A DNA stretch of 26,841 bases, taken from a virus. Location: IMG/VR virus record IMGVR_UViG_3300014839_000478, positions 1-26,841 of that record. One strand, given 5' to 3'. Made by a program: the position numbers and the translations under genes. Shown here piece by piece: positions 7,840-14,500 of this stretch (position 1 is its first letter; each line of letters starts with the position of its first letter). Below the pieces are notes generated by a model that was not told where the DNA came from, made no database searches, and saw nothing but the letters and a program-made list of their open reading frames with translations.

Positions 7840-8606
7840 TTGTGATTCCCCCTCAGCCAATCGACGATCTTCGCCGCCGACTGCTTGCTGAAATGCTTCA
7901 CGCCACCCTTGCGATCCGTCCACTCTAACCGTCTCCATTCGCGCTCATCCGCCAAGCACATCTCGGCGGGCGAACTAAAATACTTCCCTACGTCCCACGC
8001 TTTCGCATCGATCCCAGGTATCTGCGCCGCAAGCAGCGTAACCGGGTTCGGGTCTCCCTGGTGGATCGTGACCGCGCCGCGCCTCTGCGCCCCCGGCATG
8101 TTCGTGAACAGCGTGTCGTGGCTCTTGTGCAGGTCGTAGTCTTTCTGCCACCAGTAATACCGGCTCGCGTACAGGTGCGCCGTCTCGGCTGTCGATCCGG
8201 TTCTCCAGCATGGGACGCCACCACACTCGTACTGCGAATAGAGATAGGAGTCCAGTTGCCGGTAGCTGATCCCACTGCCGCGAAAGAACAGGGTTTGCCA
8301 TCCGCACCCGCGAGAGGGTACCTCGATCGCGCCGTTCTCGCCAGGGCGCCAGAGCGACTCGATCACCAGCTCGACCCGGTCGTACAGCTTCCACATCTCG
8401 CGGATCTGGAACCCGGATAGACGCCTGTCGGTCATGCACTGGAGCAGATCGTCCAGGTGCTTGCGCTCGTAACCGATCAGGAGTCCGCCGCTGGACTGGA
8501 TGGCGAGGTCTCCGGCGTCGAGGCGGACGGTAGAGATCGGGAGTCCGAACCGGGACAAATGAGCCTGGATGCTGGAGTCCTCACGATCATCGATCAAGAT
8601 AGACAC
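7836..8606 (-). CDS. ERCC4/XPF-type nuclease with helix-hairpin-helix end
   Basis: A 256-residue protein. The N-terminal ERCC4 nuclease domain shows the family signature: ILIDDRE (3-9), LDAGDLAI, and YERKHLDDLL (the GDXnERKX3D motif, about 31-52). The C-terminal region (LLAAQIPGIDAKAWDVGKYF ... SKQSAAKIVDWLRG) resembles tandem helix-hairpin-helix DNA-binding motifs. The family (XPF, Mus81, archaeal Hef) cuts branched or flap DNA, so this protein probably processes replication or recombination intermediates. The start is a GTG at 8606, 5 bp after the preceding stop with a weak ribosome-binding site; no alternative start keeps the nuclease motif. Confidence 0.9.
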   Translation of the reverse strand: MSILIDDREDSSIQAHLSRFGLPISTVRLDAGDLAIQSSGGLLIGYERKHLDDLLQCMTDRRLSGFQIREMWKLYDRVELVIESLWRPGENGAIEVPSRGCGWQTLFFRGSGISYRQLDSYLYSQYECGGVPCWRTGSTAETAHLYASRYYWWQKDYDLHKSHDTLFTNMPGAQRRGAVTIHQGDPNPVTLLAAQIPGIDAKAWDVGKYFSSPAEMCLADEREWRRLEWTDRKGGVKHFSKQSAAKIVDWLRGNHK

Positions 8607-8611
8607 AGCGC

Positions 8612-8938
8612 TCAGTTACCCCGGCTTCCCGGTTGACCCGGCATGATAATCCGGCTTTGCTGCCTGCGCTTCTCCTCCGCCTGCGCCTCTCGCTCTTTCA
8701 TCTCGTACTCGGCTCGCTCGACTCGCGCATCCTCGACTAACTGGTTCAATGCCTTAATGAACTCAGGAGAGCGTGTGGCCGGAGCGCGGAATCCGAATAT
8801 CTTCTTAGCGAGTAAGTCAGCGAAGCAGACAGACGCAGCGAGTGAGTTCTTATGGACGTTCATACCCCTGTAGTGGTTGATCTGTTCGAGGAGCGCCTGG
8901 TCGAACTGGTTGGCGGTGATCCGTTCTTTCTGTTTCAC
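8612..8938 (-). CDS. Hypothetical helical protein
   Basis: A 108-residue protein, mainly helical. The second half is a charged coil (VEDARVERAEYEMKEREAQ) ending in a basic, Gln/Arg-rich tail. No family was recognised. The start is a GTG at 8938 directly after the stop of the zinc-finger gene, with GGAGG 8 nt upstream inside that gene. This gives strong translational coupling. It lies between that gene and the ERCC4 nuclease in the repair part of the operon. Confidence 0.75.
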   Translation of the reverse strand: MKQKERITANQFDQALLEQINHYRGMNVHKNSLAASVCFADLLAKKIFGFRAPATRSPEFIKALNQLVEDARVERAEYEMKEREAQAEEKRRQQSRIIMPGQPGSRGN

Positions 8939-9121
8939 TTACTCGTCCTCCTGATCGTACAAGTGATCGTAGTACGCCTGGTCGGCTCTGGTGTCCGCAT
9001 CCTCGTAGTCTTCGGCTACGAACCGGTCGCACTCACACCCGACGACCTGACAGGCACCGTGACAGCCGTTATCGTCCGCGTGCTCGTCGTAGTCGTGACC
9101 GCAGTTGCAGGTGACGCTCAT
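8939..9121 (-). CDS. Small Cys/His-rich, acidic-tailed protein
   Basis: A 60-residue protein starting at the ATG at 9121, which overlaps the methyltransferase stop as ATGA. The N-terminal half has a metal-site-like arrangement (CNCGHDYDEH ... CHGACQVVGCECDRF): six Cys and two His within about 30 residues. The C-terminal half is very acidic (Asp/Glu/Tyr). This CxCGH...C..C pattern is common in small actinophage and plasmid proteins of unknown role. Zinc binding is likely from the spacing; function is unknown. Confidence 0.75.
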   Translation of the reverse strand: MSVTCNCGHDYDEHADDNGCHGACQVVGCECDRFVAEDYEDADTRADQAYYDHLYDQEDE

Positions 9122-9753
9122 ATCACTAGCTCCCCGAGGAAGTCGGGACCCGTGCCGCGCGCTATCCACGCGCAGGCGGCGGTGGAGTTCTCCAGCACAT
9201 ATAGGGGCGAGAGACTGAGCGTGTCCACGTACCGGCGAACCTCGATCCACTTGCGATCCGGGTTGTCCAAGATGTCGTAGTCGTGCCAGACAAACAATCC
9301 TCGCACGTCCGCGTCGAGCAGTGCATCAGTATCCCGCTTGACGCCTTCGTAGGCGTGGTCGCCGTCGATAAAGACCATGCCAACTTTCAGCTCCGAGATG
9401 AGTTCCGGTGTTATCCCGTTCGGAAGGTTAAAGAGTGCAACGTTGGGTTCCTTCCAAGCGAGTCTTCCGGCGAGCCCGAACACTGGAGTCTCGCCTATCT
9501 GTTCGGGAGCCAAGCCAGATATCGTGGTGCGGTCCACCGCGTAAACGGTCTTGCTCGGGTTGGTTCTCGCGAGTGCCTGCGTGGTGCGTCCGTAATTGCA
9601 GCCGATCTCTAAGACGTTGCCAGGGCAGTGTTGCGCGCACCAGCACAAGAACGCAATCTCGTGCGGGGCGGTATACTGTGGCGCGCTCGGGTCCACAGGC
9701 TGCGGGATCGAAGGTAGGTCTGCCGGTAAGTGTATGAGTTTGTAGTTGCTCAT
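9118..9753 (-). CDS. Class I SAM-dependent methyltransferase (Methyltransf_24 type)
   Basis: A 211-residue protein. Motif I for S-adenosylmethionine binding is VLEIGCNYGRTT (47-58), followed by an acidic strand end (VYAVDR, 70-75). FIDGDHAYEGVKRD (128-141) is the hallmark of the Methyltransf_24 group, many of which act on sugars or small molecules next to glycosyltransferases. It is the last gene of the glycosyltransferase cassette and overlaps both neighbours by ATGA. A sugar or glycan O-methylation role is inferred from this context. DNA methylation is unlikely, as no DPPY-like or PC motif of DNA methylases is visible. Confidence 0.85.
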   Translation of the reverse strand: MSNYKLIHLPADLPSIPQPVDPSAPQYTAPHEIAFLCWCAQHCPGNVLEIGCNYGRTTQALARTNPSKTVYAVDRTTISGLAPEQIGETPVFGLAGRLAWKEPNVALFNLPNGITPELISELKVGMVFIDGDHAYEGVKRDTDALLDADVRGLFVWHDYDILDNPDRKWIEVRRYVDTLSLSPLYVLENSTAACAWIARGTGPDFLGELVI

Positions 9754-10442
9754 TTCGAGAACCCGTCCTTTCTACGCCGGGCCAGCACCCGGTCTTTCAC
9801 GTCCCATGCTTCCTGCCGGTTCGTGTGCCGGTACACAGCGTCATCCGGTGCCATGCCGTTGAACCGGTGCCGGTGCTCGAAGTAGTACGGGAGCCCACGC
9901 ACCACACTGTCACGTAGGGCGTACTCGGTGAAGTCATCGTCACTGCCGACTGAGATGTACTCCGGGTAGAGCAGTTCGCCGGCGCACCCGCCCCGGCCAG
10001 GGCGCTCATAGTAGGCGCGGGTGATTATGGGGTGGGTAATTAGCCGTGGTTGGAACTCGCAGCTCGGCCACACTACAGCCTCTTGGTTCACGTCTCCATT
10101 CAGCAAGTCGAGTATGCGTGTGTCCCAGTGATCGCAGGGGTACCAGTCGTCGGCTATCTCTACCAGAATGGAGCCGGTGGAGACGCGGGCGGCCAGGTTC
10201 CAAGCGTCCACAGTGCAGGGGCGGTCAAGATTTACGAGTTGCTGTATCCAGATACGCTCACGCCAGCAGGACACGTTAGGGCGCCGCTCCCTATCCCTGA
10301 AGTCGATCACCAGCAGGTACTCGCAGTTCTCCGGGTGATCGCACTTGTCCGCCCACTCCGCCGCGGCATCGCACCAGCCATGAGGAAGACGCGCGGTCGC
10401 GTGCAGCAGGCTGAAGGCTGGTCTAGCAATCGGCTTCTGCAT
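9750..10442 (-). CDS. GT-A-like glycosyltransferase
   Basis: A 230-residue protein. The N-terminus (FSLLHATARLPHGWCDAAAEW) and the central AWNLAARVSTGSILVEIADDW (80-100), with the paired D98-D99 in the place of a DXD-type metal site, fit a GT-A (GT2-like) sugar transferase. The C-terminal half carries many aromatic and acidic residues likely to form the acceptor site. The ATG at 10442 follows an ideal AAGGAGG. It overlaps the upstream glycosyltransferase gene by 20 bp. Donor and acceptor are unknown; family placement is moderately sure. Confidence 0.7.
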   Translation of the reverse strand: MQKPIARPAFSLLHATARLPHGWCDAAAEWADKCDHPENCEYLLVIDFRDRERRPNVSCWRERIWIQQLVNLDRPCTVDAWNLAARVSTGSILVEIADDWYPCDHWDTRILDLLNGDVNQEAVVWPSCEFQPRLITHPIITRAYYERPGRGGCAGELLYPEYISVGSDDDFTEYALRDSVVRGLPYYFEHRHRFNGMAPDDAVYRHTNRQEAWDVKDRVLARRRKDGFSK

Positions 10443-11196
10443 CGAGCACCTCCTTGACCCAACAATCCACGTCCTGTTCGTACCCTGGAGGCAGATGCGA
10501 GGCGATCCGGTATCTGTTCCCGTAAGTGCCGTCCGAGGCGATCAGTCCGCGCGTCCACTCGTCCCAGCTAACCGGGTTCTCGTACGTACCACGTTCACGA
10601 CCGATGTTCAGGGTGCGGGACAGGGACGGGTACAAGACCTTCAGGCCGTGCCGCTGGATGGTGAGGTTGACGCTCCAGTCCCAACCTACGCCTCCGTGCG
10701 GGGTCTCCGGTTTAAGGTTCCATTCAGGCAGCAGGTACTTGTTCCATGTATCGCGCGTGAAAGCCCAGCCCCATGGCGAGAACCGCATGTGCTCGCGCAC
10801 CATGAGCGGGTGGTCTGGACAGCGTGAGTGCGAGTGCAGGCATAGGCAGGCGTACTGGCTCTGTTCTGGCAGGTCGTGGAACCAGTCGCACAGTTCGAGC
10901 GCATCCGGCGAAGGGACCACGTCGTCCTCGATTGCAACGATGAAGTCGTGGTTCCTGAAGAGTACGTCGTAGAGCCAGCGCGGATGCTCGTCTACTCCGA
11001 GTCGGCGGTAGTGTAAGAGCTTCACGTTCACACATGGGAACGAACGCGCGACCTTGGCTGTTTCCTTCTGGTGCTGGCCGTCGTCTACTGAGACGACCAC
11101 TGTGTAGTCTTCGATACCTCGGCAAGCACTCAGAGCTGTAAGCGTCCGGTGCAGATAGTCCGGCCGGTTATAGGCGAGCACGGCGATAGCTTTCAC
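10423..11196 (-). CDS. GT-A glycosyltransferase, GnT-I/GT2-like
   Basis: A 257-residue protein. It begins with VLAYNRPDYLHRTL (6-19), the nucleotide-sugar-binding start of GT2-type enzymes. It continues with VVSVDDG and FIVAIEDDVVPSPDAL (85-100), whose E90-D91-D92 matches the EDD metal motif of the N-acetylglucosaminyltransferase I-like group. PWGWAFTRDTW follows. It would transfer a sugar from a nucleotide donor; the acceptor is unknown. The start is a GTG at 11196, overlapping the stop of a 23-codon membrane peptide gene (GTGA) and preceded by GAGGA. Confidence 0.85.
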   Translation of the reverse strand: MKAIAVLAYNRPDYLHRTLTALSACRGIEDYTVVVSVDDGQHQKETAKVARSFPCVNVKLLHYRRLGVDEHPRWLYDVLFRNHDFIVAIEDDVVPSPDALELCDWFHDLPEQSQYACLCLHSHSRCPDHPLMVREHMRFSPWGWAFTRDTWNKYLLPEWNLKPETPHGGVGWDWSVNLTIQRHGLKVLYPSLSRTLNIGRERGTYENPVSWDEWTRGLIASDGTYGNRYRIASHLPPGYEQDVDCWVKEVLDAEADC

Positions 11197-11264
11197 GGGT
11201 TCCTCTGTCTAATCCGGTAGCACTGCCAGGCCAGCAGCAGCGCGAGAACTACGATCCAACTCAT
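11193..11264 (-). CDS. 23-residue membrane micropeptide
   Basis: A very short gene whose ATG overlaps the stop of the TPR-glycosyltransferase gene (ATGA) and whose stop overlaps the GTG of the next glycosyltransferase (GTGA). GGAGG stands 7 nt before the ATG. The peptide is one hydrophobic helix (WIVVLALLLAW) with a basic end (YRIRQRNP), so it should sit in the membrane with the C-terminus in the cytoplasm. The ribosome-binding site and the fit at both ends make it more than a chance frame. It might anchor the glycosyltransferases to the membrane; this is inference. Confidence 0.6.
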   Translation of the reverse strand: MSWIVVLALLLAWQCYRIRQRNP

Positions 11265-12532
11265 TTCAGACCCTCCAGTCTCGCGAGTGTAGATTCTACA
11301 ATCTCGTTCGCGTCCCAGCAATAAGGCTTGTGTTGCCGGTAGCAGGTCAGACTGCGTCCGTACCAAGGTTGGCAGTCGTCCAGTAGCCCCCAGCGCCACT
11401 CTGACGCTACAGGGCGCAGGACCAGGGTAGGGATACCCAGCAGGCCAGCCAGGTGCGCGACGGCTGTATCGACAGTCAGTACGAAGTCGAGCGAGCACAT
11501 ATACTCGGCGGTCGCACGCCATGACGATTGCTTGTCGGGCTCATACTTCAGGCCGGTGGGCTGTGAGAACTCTTCTTTTCCGTACAAGTCTACCCCGGAT
11601 GGAGACAGCGACAGGATCTCGCGGCTGGGAGACAGACGTTCGGCGATCACACTTGCGACCTCTACAGGCAGCGAGCGGATCGGACGCGGCGCCGAGTTCT
11701 CTTCGGCTCGCCAGCAGAAACCGACACGGAAAGATCTCGTCTTATCGCTCTTGCAGAGTGGTGGTGTATGTTCTACACGTGCCCAACCTTCCGTCCCGTT
11801 AGCTTCCGAGCAGCCGGGACAGTCGAATGCTATAGGCAGATCCGGTTCCGGTATATCCGCCCACGCCTTCATACCGAGTAGGCCCGGCAGGCTCAGTATG
11901 CTGGTTGCGTGGGGCCACTCACCGAACGTGATCTGATCGACGCCGACCAGGTAGAGGACATCGACGCCAAGAGCCTTCCAGTCGCAGAAGTCGTGCAGAC
12001 GCTTGAAGACCATGAAGCCAAGCGAGCCGGTAACCAGGCCGCGCTGTTTGAGTAGCGGCAGCCAGCGCATGAACTGGAACACGTCTCCGTAGCCACCCTC
12101 GCACTGCACAAGCAGGTTCTCGACTGGCGTGCCGTCCCAGATCGCGCTACCCGGCCAGGGAGTCCAGGAGGGACCGAGACGGCCAGCTTCCCAGCAAGGC
12201 CACGCCGCCTCGAATTGACCGTGGCGCATCAGAGCGCAGGCAAGACCCATCGCGATAGTCTGGGATTCCTGAACTTGGCGCGCGTCCAAACCTTCGATGT
12301 TACGGGTGCGAGCCAGTTTCATCGCTGTCCGGTGGTAGCGCAGCGCCGAGTCGAACCGTCCGAGGTCCGTCTGGATCTGCCCGAGCGTATGCCAGACCGC
12401 CGGCTCCTTCTCGCGTTCGGGAAGCAGGGTTCTGGCTACCTCCAGGGCCATCTGGAGGAAGCCTTGCCGCCGGAGGGCGACCGCCGCACCGAGCCGTTCA
12501 AGGTATTGCTCGTCAGTCAGCAGACCGGCCAT
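11261..12532 (-). CDS. TPR-containing glycosyltransferase (GT9/OGT-like)
   Basis: A 423-residue protein. Residues ~20-110 are TPR-like helices (AVWHTLGQIQTDLGRFDSAL). The remainder resembles the heptosyltransferase/O-GlcNAc-transferase-like GT-B fold found behind TPR repeats. Near the C-terminus, LDFVLTVDTAVAHLAGLLG and a WRWGLLDD-PWYG segment form the donor-binding part. It would glycosylate a protein or glycan. The ATG at 12532 has GGAGG 6 nt upstream and overlaps the small preceding gene by 16 bp; an upstream start at 12601 would overlap that gene far more. Two copies of the 13-bp palindrome lie within it. Confidence 0.85.
   Translation of the reverse strand: MAGLLTDEQYLERLGAAVALRRQGFLQMALEVARTLLPEREKEPAVWHTLGQIQTDLGRFDSALRYHRTAMKLARTRNIEGLDARQVQESQTIAMGLACALMRHGQFEAAWPCWEAGRLGPSWTPWPGSAIWDGTPVENLLVQCEGGYGDVFQFMRWLPLLKQRGLVTGSLGFMVFKRLHDFCDWKALGVDVLYLVGVDQITFGEWPHATSILSLPGLLGMKAWADIPEPDLPIAFDCPGCSEANGTEGWARVEHTPPLCKSDKTRSFRVGFCWRAEENSAPRPIRSLPVEVASVIAERLSPSREILSLSPSGVDLYGKEEFSQPTGLKYEPDKQSSWRATAEYMCSLDFVLTVDTAVAHLAGLLGIPTLVLRPVASEWRWGLLDDCQPWYGRSLTCYRQHKPYCWDANEIVESTLARLEGLK
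11288..11300. promoter_or_regulatory. 13-bp palindrome TGTAG-N3-CTACA, copy 2 (exact)
   Basis: TGTAGATTCTACA lies near the 3' end of the TPR-glycosyltransferase gene. It is an exact match to the repeated palindrome. Confidence 0.55.
11765..11777. promoter_or_regulatory. 13-bp palindrome, copy 3 (one mismatch)
   Basis: TGTATGTTCTACA lies inside the TPR-glycosyltransferase gene, 477 bp from copy 2. One arm base differs from TGTAG-N3-CTACA. Confidence 0.4.
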
Positions 12533-12711
12533 ACCAGACCTCCGTGAGCGAGCAGTGGCTTCTTGATCGCGGAGCGGTCGGAGGCGTAAGTATCGCCCCA
12601 TCTAACAGGGTGCGTTCGCAGGCAGACGCGGCAGCGGACGCGGCCGTTGACAGGCCATAGCAGGTCGTCGTGGGTCCAACGGCACCACCAGGAAAGCAGG
12701 GTCTCGATCAT
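12517..12711 (-). CDS. Small Trp/Cys-rich protein, possible zinc ribbon
   Basis: A 64-residue protein starting at the ATG at 12711, with GGAGG 8 nt upstream, 14 bp after the Sak4-like gene. It is rich in Trp and Arg and holds CRVC plus a further Cys near each end, a possible zinc site (WWCRWTHDDLLWP ... RCRVCLRTHP). No family was recognised. It links the recombination genes to the glycosyltransferase cassette. An alternative upstream start at 12735 would overlap the previous gene and lacks a ribosome-binding site. Confidence 0.65.
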   Translation of the reverse strand: MIETLLSWWCRWTHDDLLWPVNGRVRCRVCLRTHPVRWGDTYASDRSAIKKPLLAHGGLVWPVC

Positions 12712-12725
12712 GATAGTTACCTCCG

Positions 12726-13526
12726 TTACTCCCAATCCTCAATCGAACTGTCCGGTCTCAGTTCTTTAGCGAGGTATTTGAACTCGACCATCTCGCCGCA
12801 GAGAAGGTGCTGTCCGTCCGTGCCCATGAGCGCGGCCCGGTCCTGGCACATGCGGATATCGAGCCAGAAGCCCTCGGCGACCGAGAAGTGAGTCTCCGCC
12901 AGGCAGTTCGACTCGTACCCGATCGGCTTGTATCCGGCTGGTTCGTCCCAGCCTTGAGCGACCTTCCCCACGTACGACTCTTTAGATTCCGCGGTGAAGA
13001 CGATATGCTTGGTCTGAAGCGATTCCAGCAGCATCCGCATCTCGGTGTTCGGCGGCTCCCATGCGGTCTTCTCGGCGGAGAACCGAGCGGCGCGTCCGTA
13101 GTGAGCGCTGACTATGAGGTTGTACAGGACTGTCCCCGAGTCGATACCGATGGTCTGAATCTCCGGTATGTCCAGCATCGACCAGTAAGCCTGTTTGATC
13201 CGGTCCACCAGCGCGCGGTAGAACGCGATGGATTCTTCCCGGTTCATGAGCGCCAGTTCCATCGGGTTCTTGTAACGGAAGAACTCTTCCGGGTGCTTGG
13301 GCCACCACACCTTACGCGCCGGGTAGAGGTCGCGGAGGACCTGTTCGACGGTGGGCCGGACCTTACGCTGCAACGGGACCACGCCGAGACCGGGAGCGGT
13401 TGCCATGAGCCGGGTCTTGCCGGTGGTAGCCTTGCCGAAGACGGCGATAAAGAGCTTGTCCGGGGCGCCGATAGTCAGCGGCTCGAACTCGATCTTGGTG
13501 GACTTAGTGGTGGTGGTGTTTATCAT
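12726..13526 (-). CDS. RecA-fold ATPase, Sak4-like recombinase (AAA_24)
   Basis: A 266-residue protein. The Walker A motif is FGKATTGKT (30-38), and a Walker B-like strand, TIGIDSGTVLY, follows near 125-135. Length, motif order and position beside an SSB-like gene and a nuclease fit the Sak4 group of phage single-strand annealing or RecA-like recombinases (AAA_24 family). It would act with an ssDNA-binding protein in phage recombination. The ATG at 13526 overlaps the preceding nuclease-like gene as ATGA. A general ATPase of another function cannot be excluded from sequence alone. Confidence 0.8.
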   Translation of the reverse strand: MINTTTTKSTKIEFEPLTIGAPDKLFIAVFGKATTGKTRLMATAPGLGVVPLQRKVRPTVEQVLRDLYPARKVWWPKHPEEFFRYKNPMELALMNREESIAFYRALVDRIKQAYWSMLDIPEIQTIGIDSGTVLYNLIVSAHYGRAARFSAEKTAWEPPNTEMRMLLESLQTKHIVFTAESKESYVGKVAQGWDEPAGYKPIGYESNCLAETHFSVAEGFWLDIRMCQDRAALMGTDGQHLLCGEMVEFKYLAKELRPDSSIEDWE

Positions 13527-14161
13527 TCGCTGTAACCCTCTCTAATCGCCGCCTCGCGGTTCCGTTCGATCATCTGCCGCATCTCGCCAAGCTCCTTACT
13601 GTTGAACCCGACCAGGAACTTCTGGTAGACCGGATCGGGGAACTCGAACGCGCTAATGACATGCCAGCGCACGACCTCGCAGCCGTACCCGAGGCAGTAG
13701 CCGGCGCCCTGCGCTACCCACAACCAGTGATTCTTGATGAGAGACTCGCCGGTCATGCGCTTCGCTCGCCGGAACTTGAACTCTTCGATTACGAACTGCG
13801 ACGCACCGCTGTCGCTACCGAAGTCGGTCAGTTCGCTGATCCCGTCCGGCGTCATGATGACCGGCTCAGTCACTTCGCCCGGCTGCCAACTCATGTCCGG
13901 GTAGAGCGAGGCGAAGAACTCTTCGGATGCGATCCCGAGAGCCCAGCGCAACGGCATTTCCTCTTCAGCGATCTGGTCCAGGTAGGCTGAGATCCTGGCT
14001 GTCTGCGCGACGTACTTCAGCAAGCCGGACAGGTGTAGTCCGGGCGTGCGCCTGGGGGGCTGGATATACCCGGATGCGTCCAGTTCGCGAGGAAGCTGAA
14101 CGCGCCGGAGCATATCTGTCCGTTCCAGGCGCACGACCGTTTCTGAGAGAAGTGTTGGCAT
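13523..14161 (-). CDS. PD-(D/E)XK-type nuclease candidate
   Basis: A ~212-residue protein from the ATG at 14161 (an in-frame GTG at 14176 is possible). The segment TPDGISELTD, followed ~14 residues later by FVIEEFKFRR, matches the D...ExK core of PD-(D/E)XK nucleases. The helix NHWLWVAQGAGYCLGYGC after it is like the Q-x-x-x-Y helix of the RecB/Cas4-type branch. A phage exonuclease next to a Sak4-like recombinase is a common pairing for end resection and annealing. The assignment rests on the motif and context. Confidence 0.65.
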   Translation of the reverse strand: MPTLLSETVVRLERTDMLRRVQLPRELDASGYIQPPRRTPGLHLSGLLKYVAQTARISAYLDQIAEEEMPLRWALGIASEEFFASLYPDMSWQPGEVTEPVIMTPDGISELTDFGSDSGASQFVIEEFKFRRAKRMTGESLIKNHWLWVAQGAGYCLGYGCEVVRWHVISAFEFPDPVYQKFLVGFNSKELGEMRQMIERNREAAIREGYSE

Positions 14162-14163
14162 AA

Positions 14164-14340
14164 CTATCGACACCAACGTTGTTCCAATTCGGTAGCCAAT
14201 CGGTCAAATTCTTCCTGATTACCTTTATTCATTGCCTGCAACAAAGCCTTTGCTTCTGGACCGATTGGGAAACCACACGCAAATTGCATGGTCCCATCAT
14301 CCAACTTGACCAAACAGCCGTAAGTGTGAATGTGTTTCAT
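14164..14340 (-). CDS. 58-residue hypothetical protein
   Basis: A short gene reading from ATG 14340 to TAG 14164, 2 bp before the next start. The peptide begins MKHIHTYGCLVKLDDGTMQF and ends in a charged helix (NQEEFDRLATELEQRW). It is clearly more AT-rich than its neighbours and has no good ribosome-binding site, sitting right after a region of strong predicted RNA structure. No family was recognised. The sensible strand-helix pattern and its fit between two operon genes support it as real. Confidence 0.6.
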   Translation of the reverse strand: MKHIHTYGCLVKLDDGTMQFACGFPIGPEAKALLQAMNKGNQEEFDRLATELEQRWCR

Positions 14341-14346
14341 ACAATT

Positions 14347-14490
14347 AAAATCTCAGCTCGTACTGATTCCCCGCTCTGCCCTGTGCGGGACTGCGCCTCC
14401 ATAACGGACGCCTCTGGACGTAGTACGGAAGTGGTACCTGTCTTCCTTTACCGGGATCTCCCCGCTCAACACATCCAAGCTGAGATATTT
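14347..14490 (-). ncRNA. Possible structured RNA element, multi-branched
   Basis: This intergenic stretch holds nested complementary segments: outer arms ATCTCAGCT (14350-14358) and AGCTGAGAT (14478-14486), 9 bp perfect; CGTACT (14359-14364) with AGTACG (14422-14427); CCCGC (14370-14374) with GCGGG (14385-14389); GAAG with CTTC (14428-14431/14442-14445); CGGG with CCCG (14452-14455/14461-14464). The pairs are mutually compatible and form one multi-branched fold. It could be a leader structure or processed RNA. No known riboswitch or tRNA feature was recognised. A short open frame (14353-14472) overlaps it. Confidence 0.35.
14353..14472 (-). CDS. Possible 39-residue protein, GTG start
   Basis: A short frame from GTG 14472 to TGA 14353, reading LSGEIPVKEDRYHFRTTSRG and ending RAERGISTS. 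Codon third positions look GC-rich and protein-like, and the open frame extends upstream into the preceding gene. There is no ATG and no convincing ribosome-binding site. It competes with the structured-RNA reading of the same DNA; both are uncertain. Confidence 0.25.
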   Translation of the reverse strand: MLSGEIPVKEDRYHFRTTSRGVRYGGAVPHRAERGISTS

Positions 14491-14500
14491 GTTCAGTCCG

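Noticed and set aside
12807-13535. A 242-codon + strand open frame
   Set aside because: It is antisense to the Sak4-like ATPase with Walker A; no protein features.
14347-14490. tRNA gene
   Set aside because: No T-loop consensus, acceptor stem of proper length or anticodon arm spacing was found.
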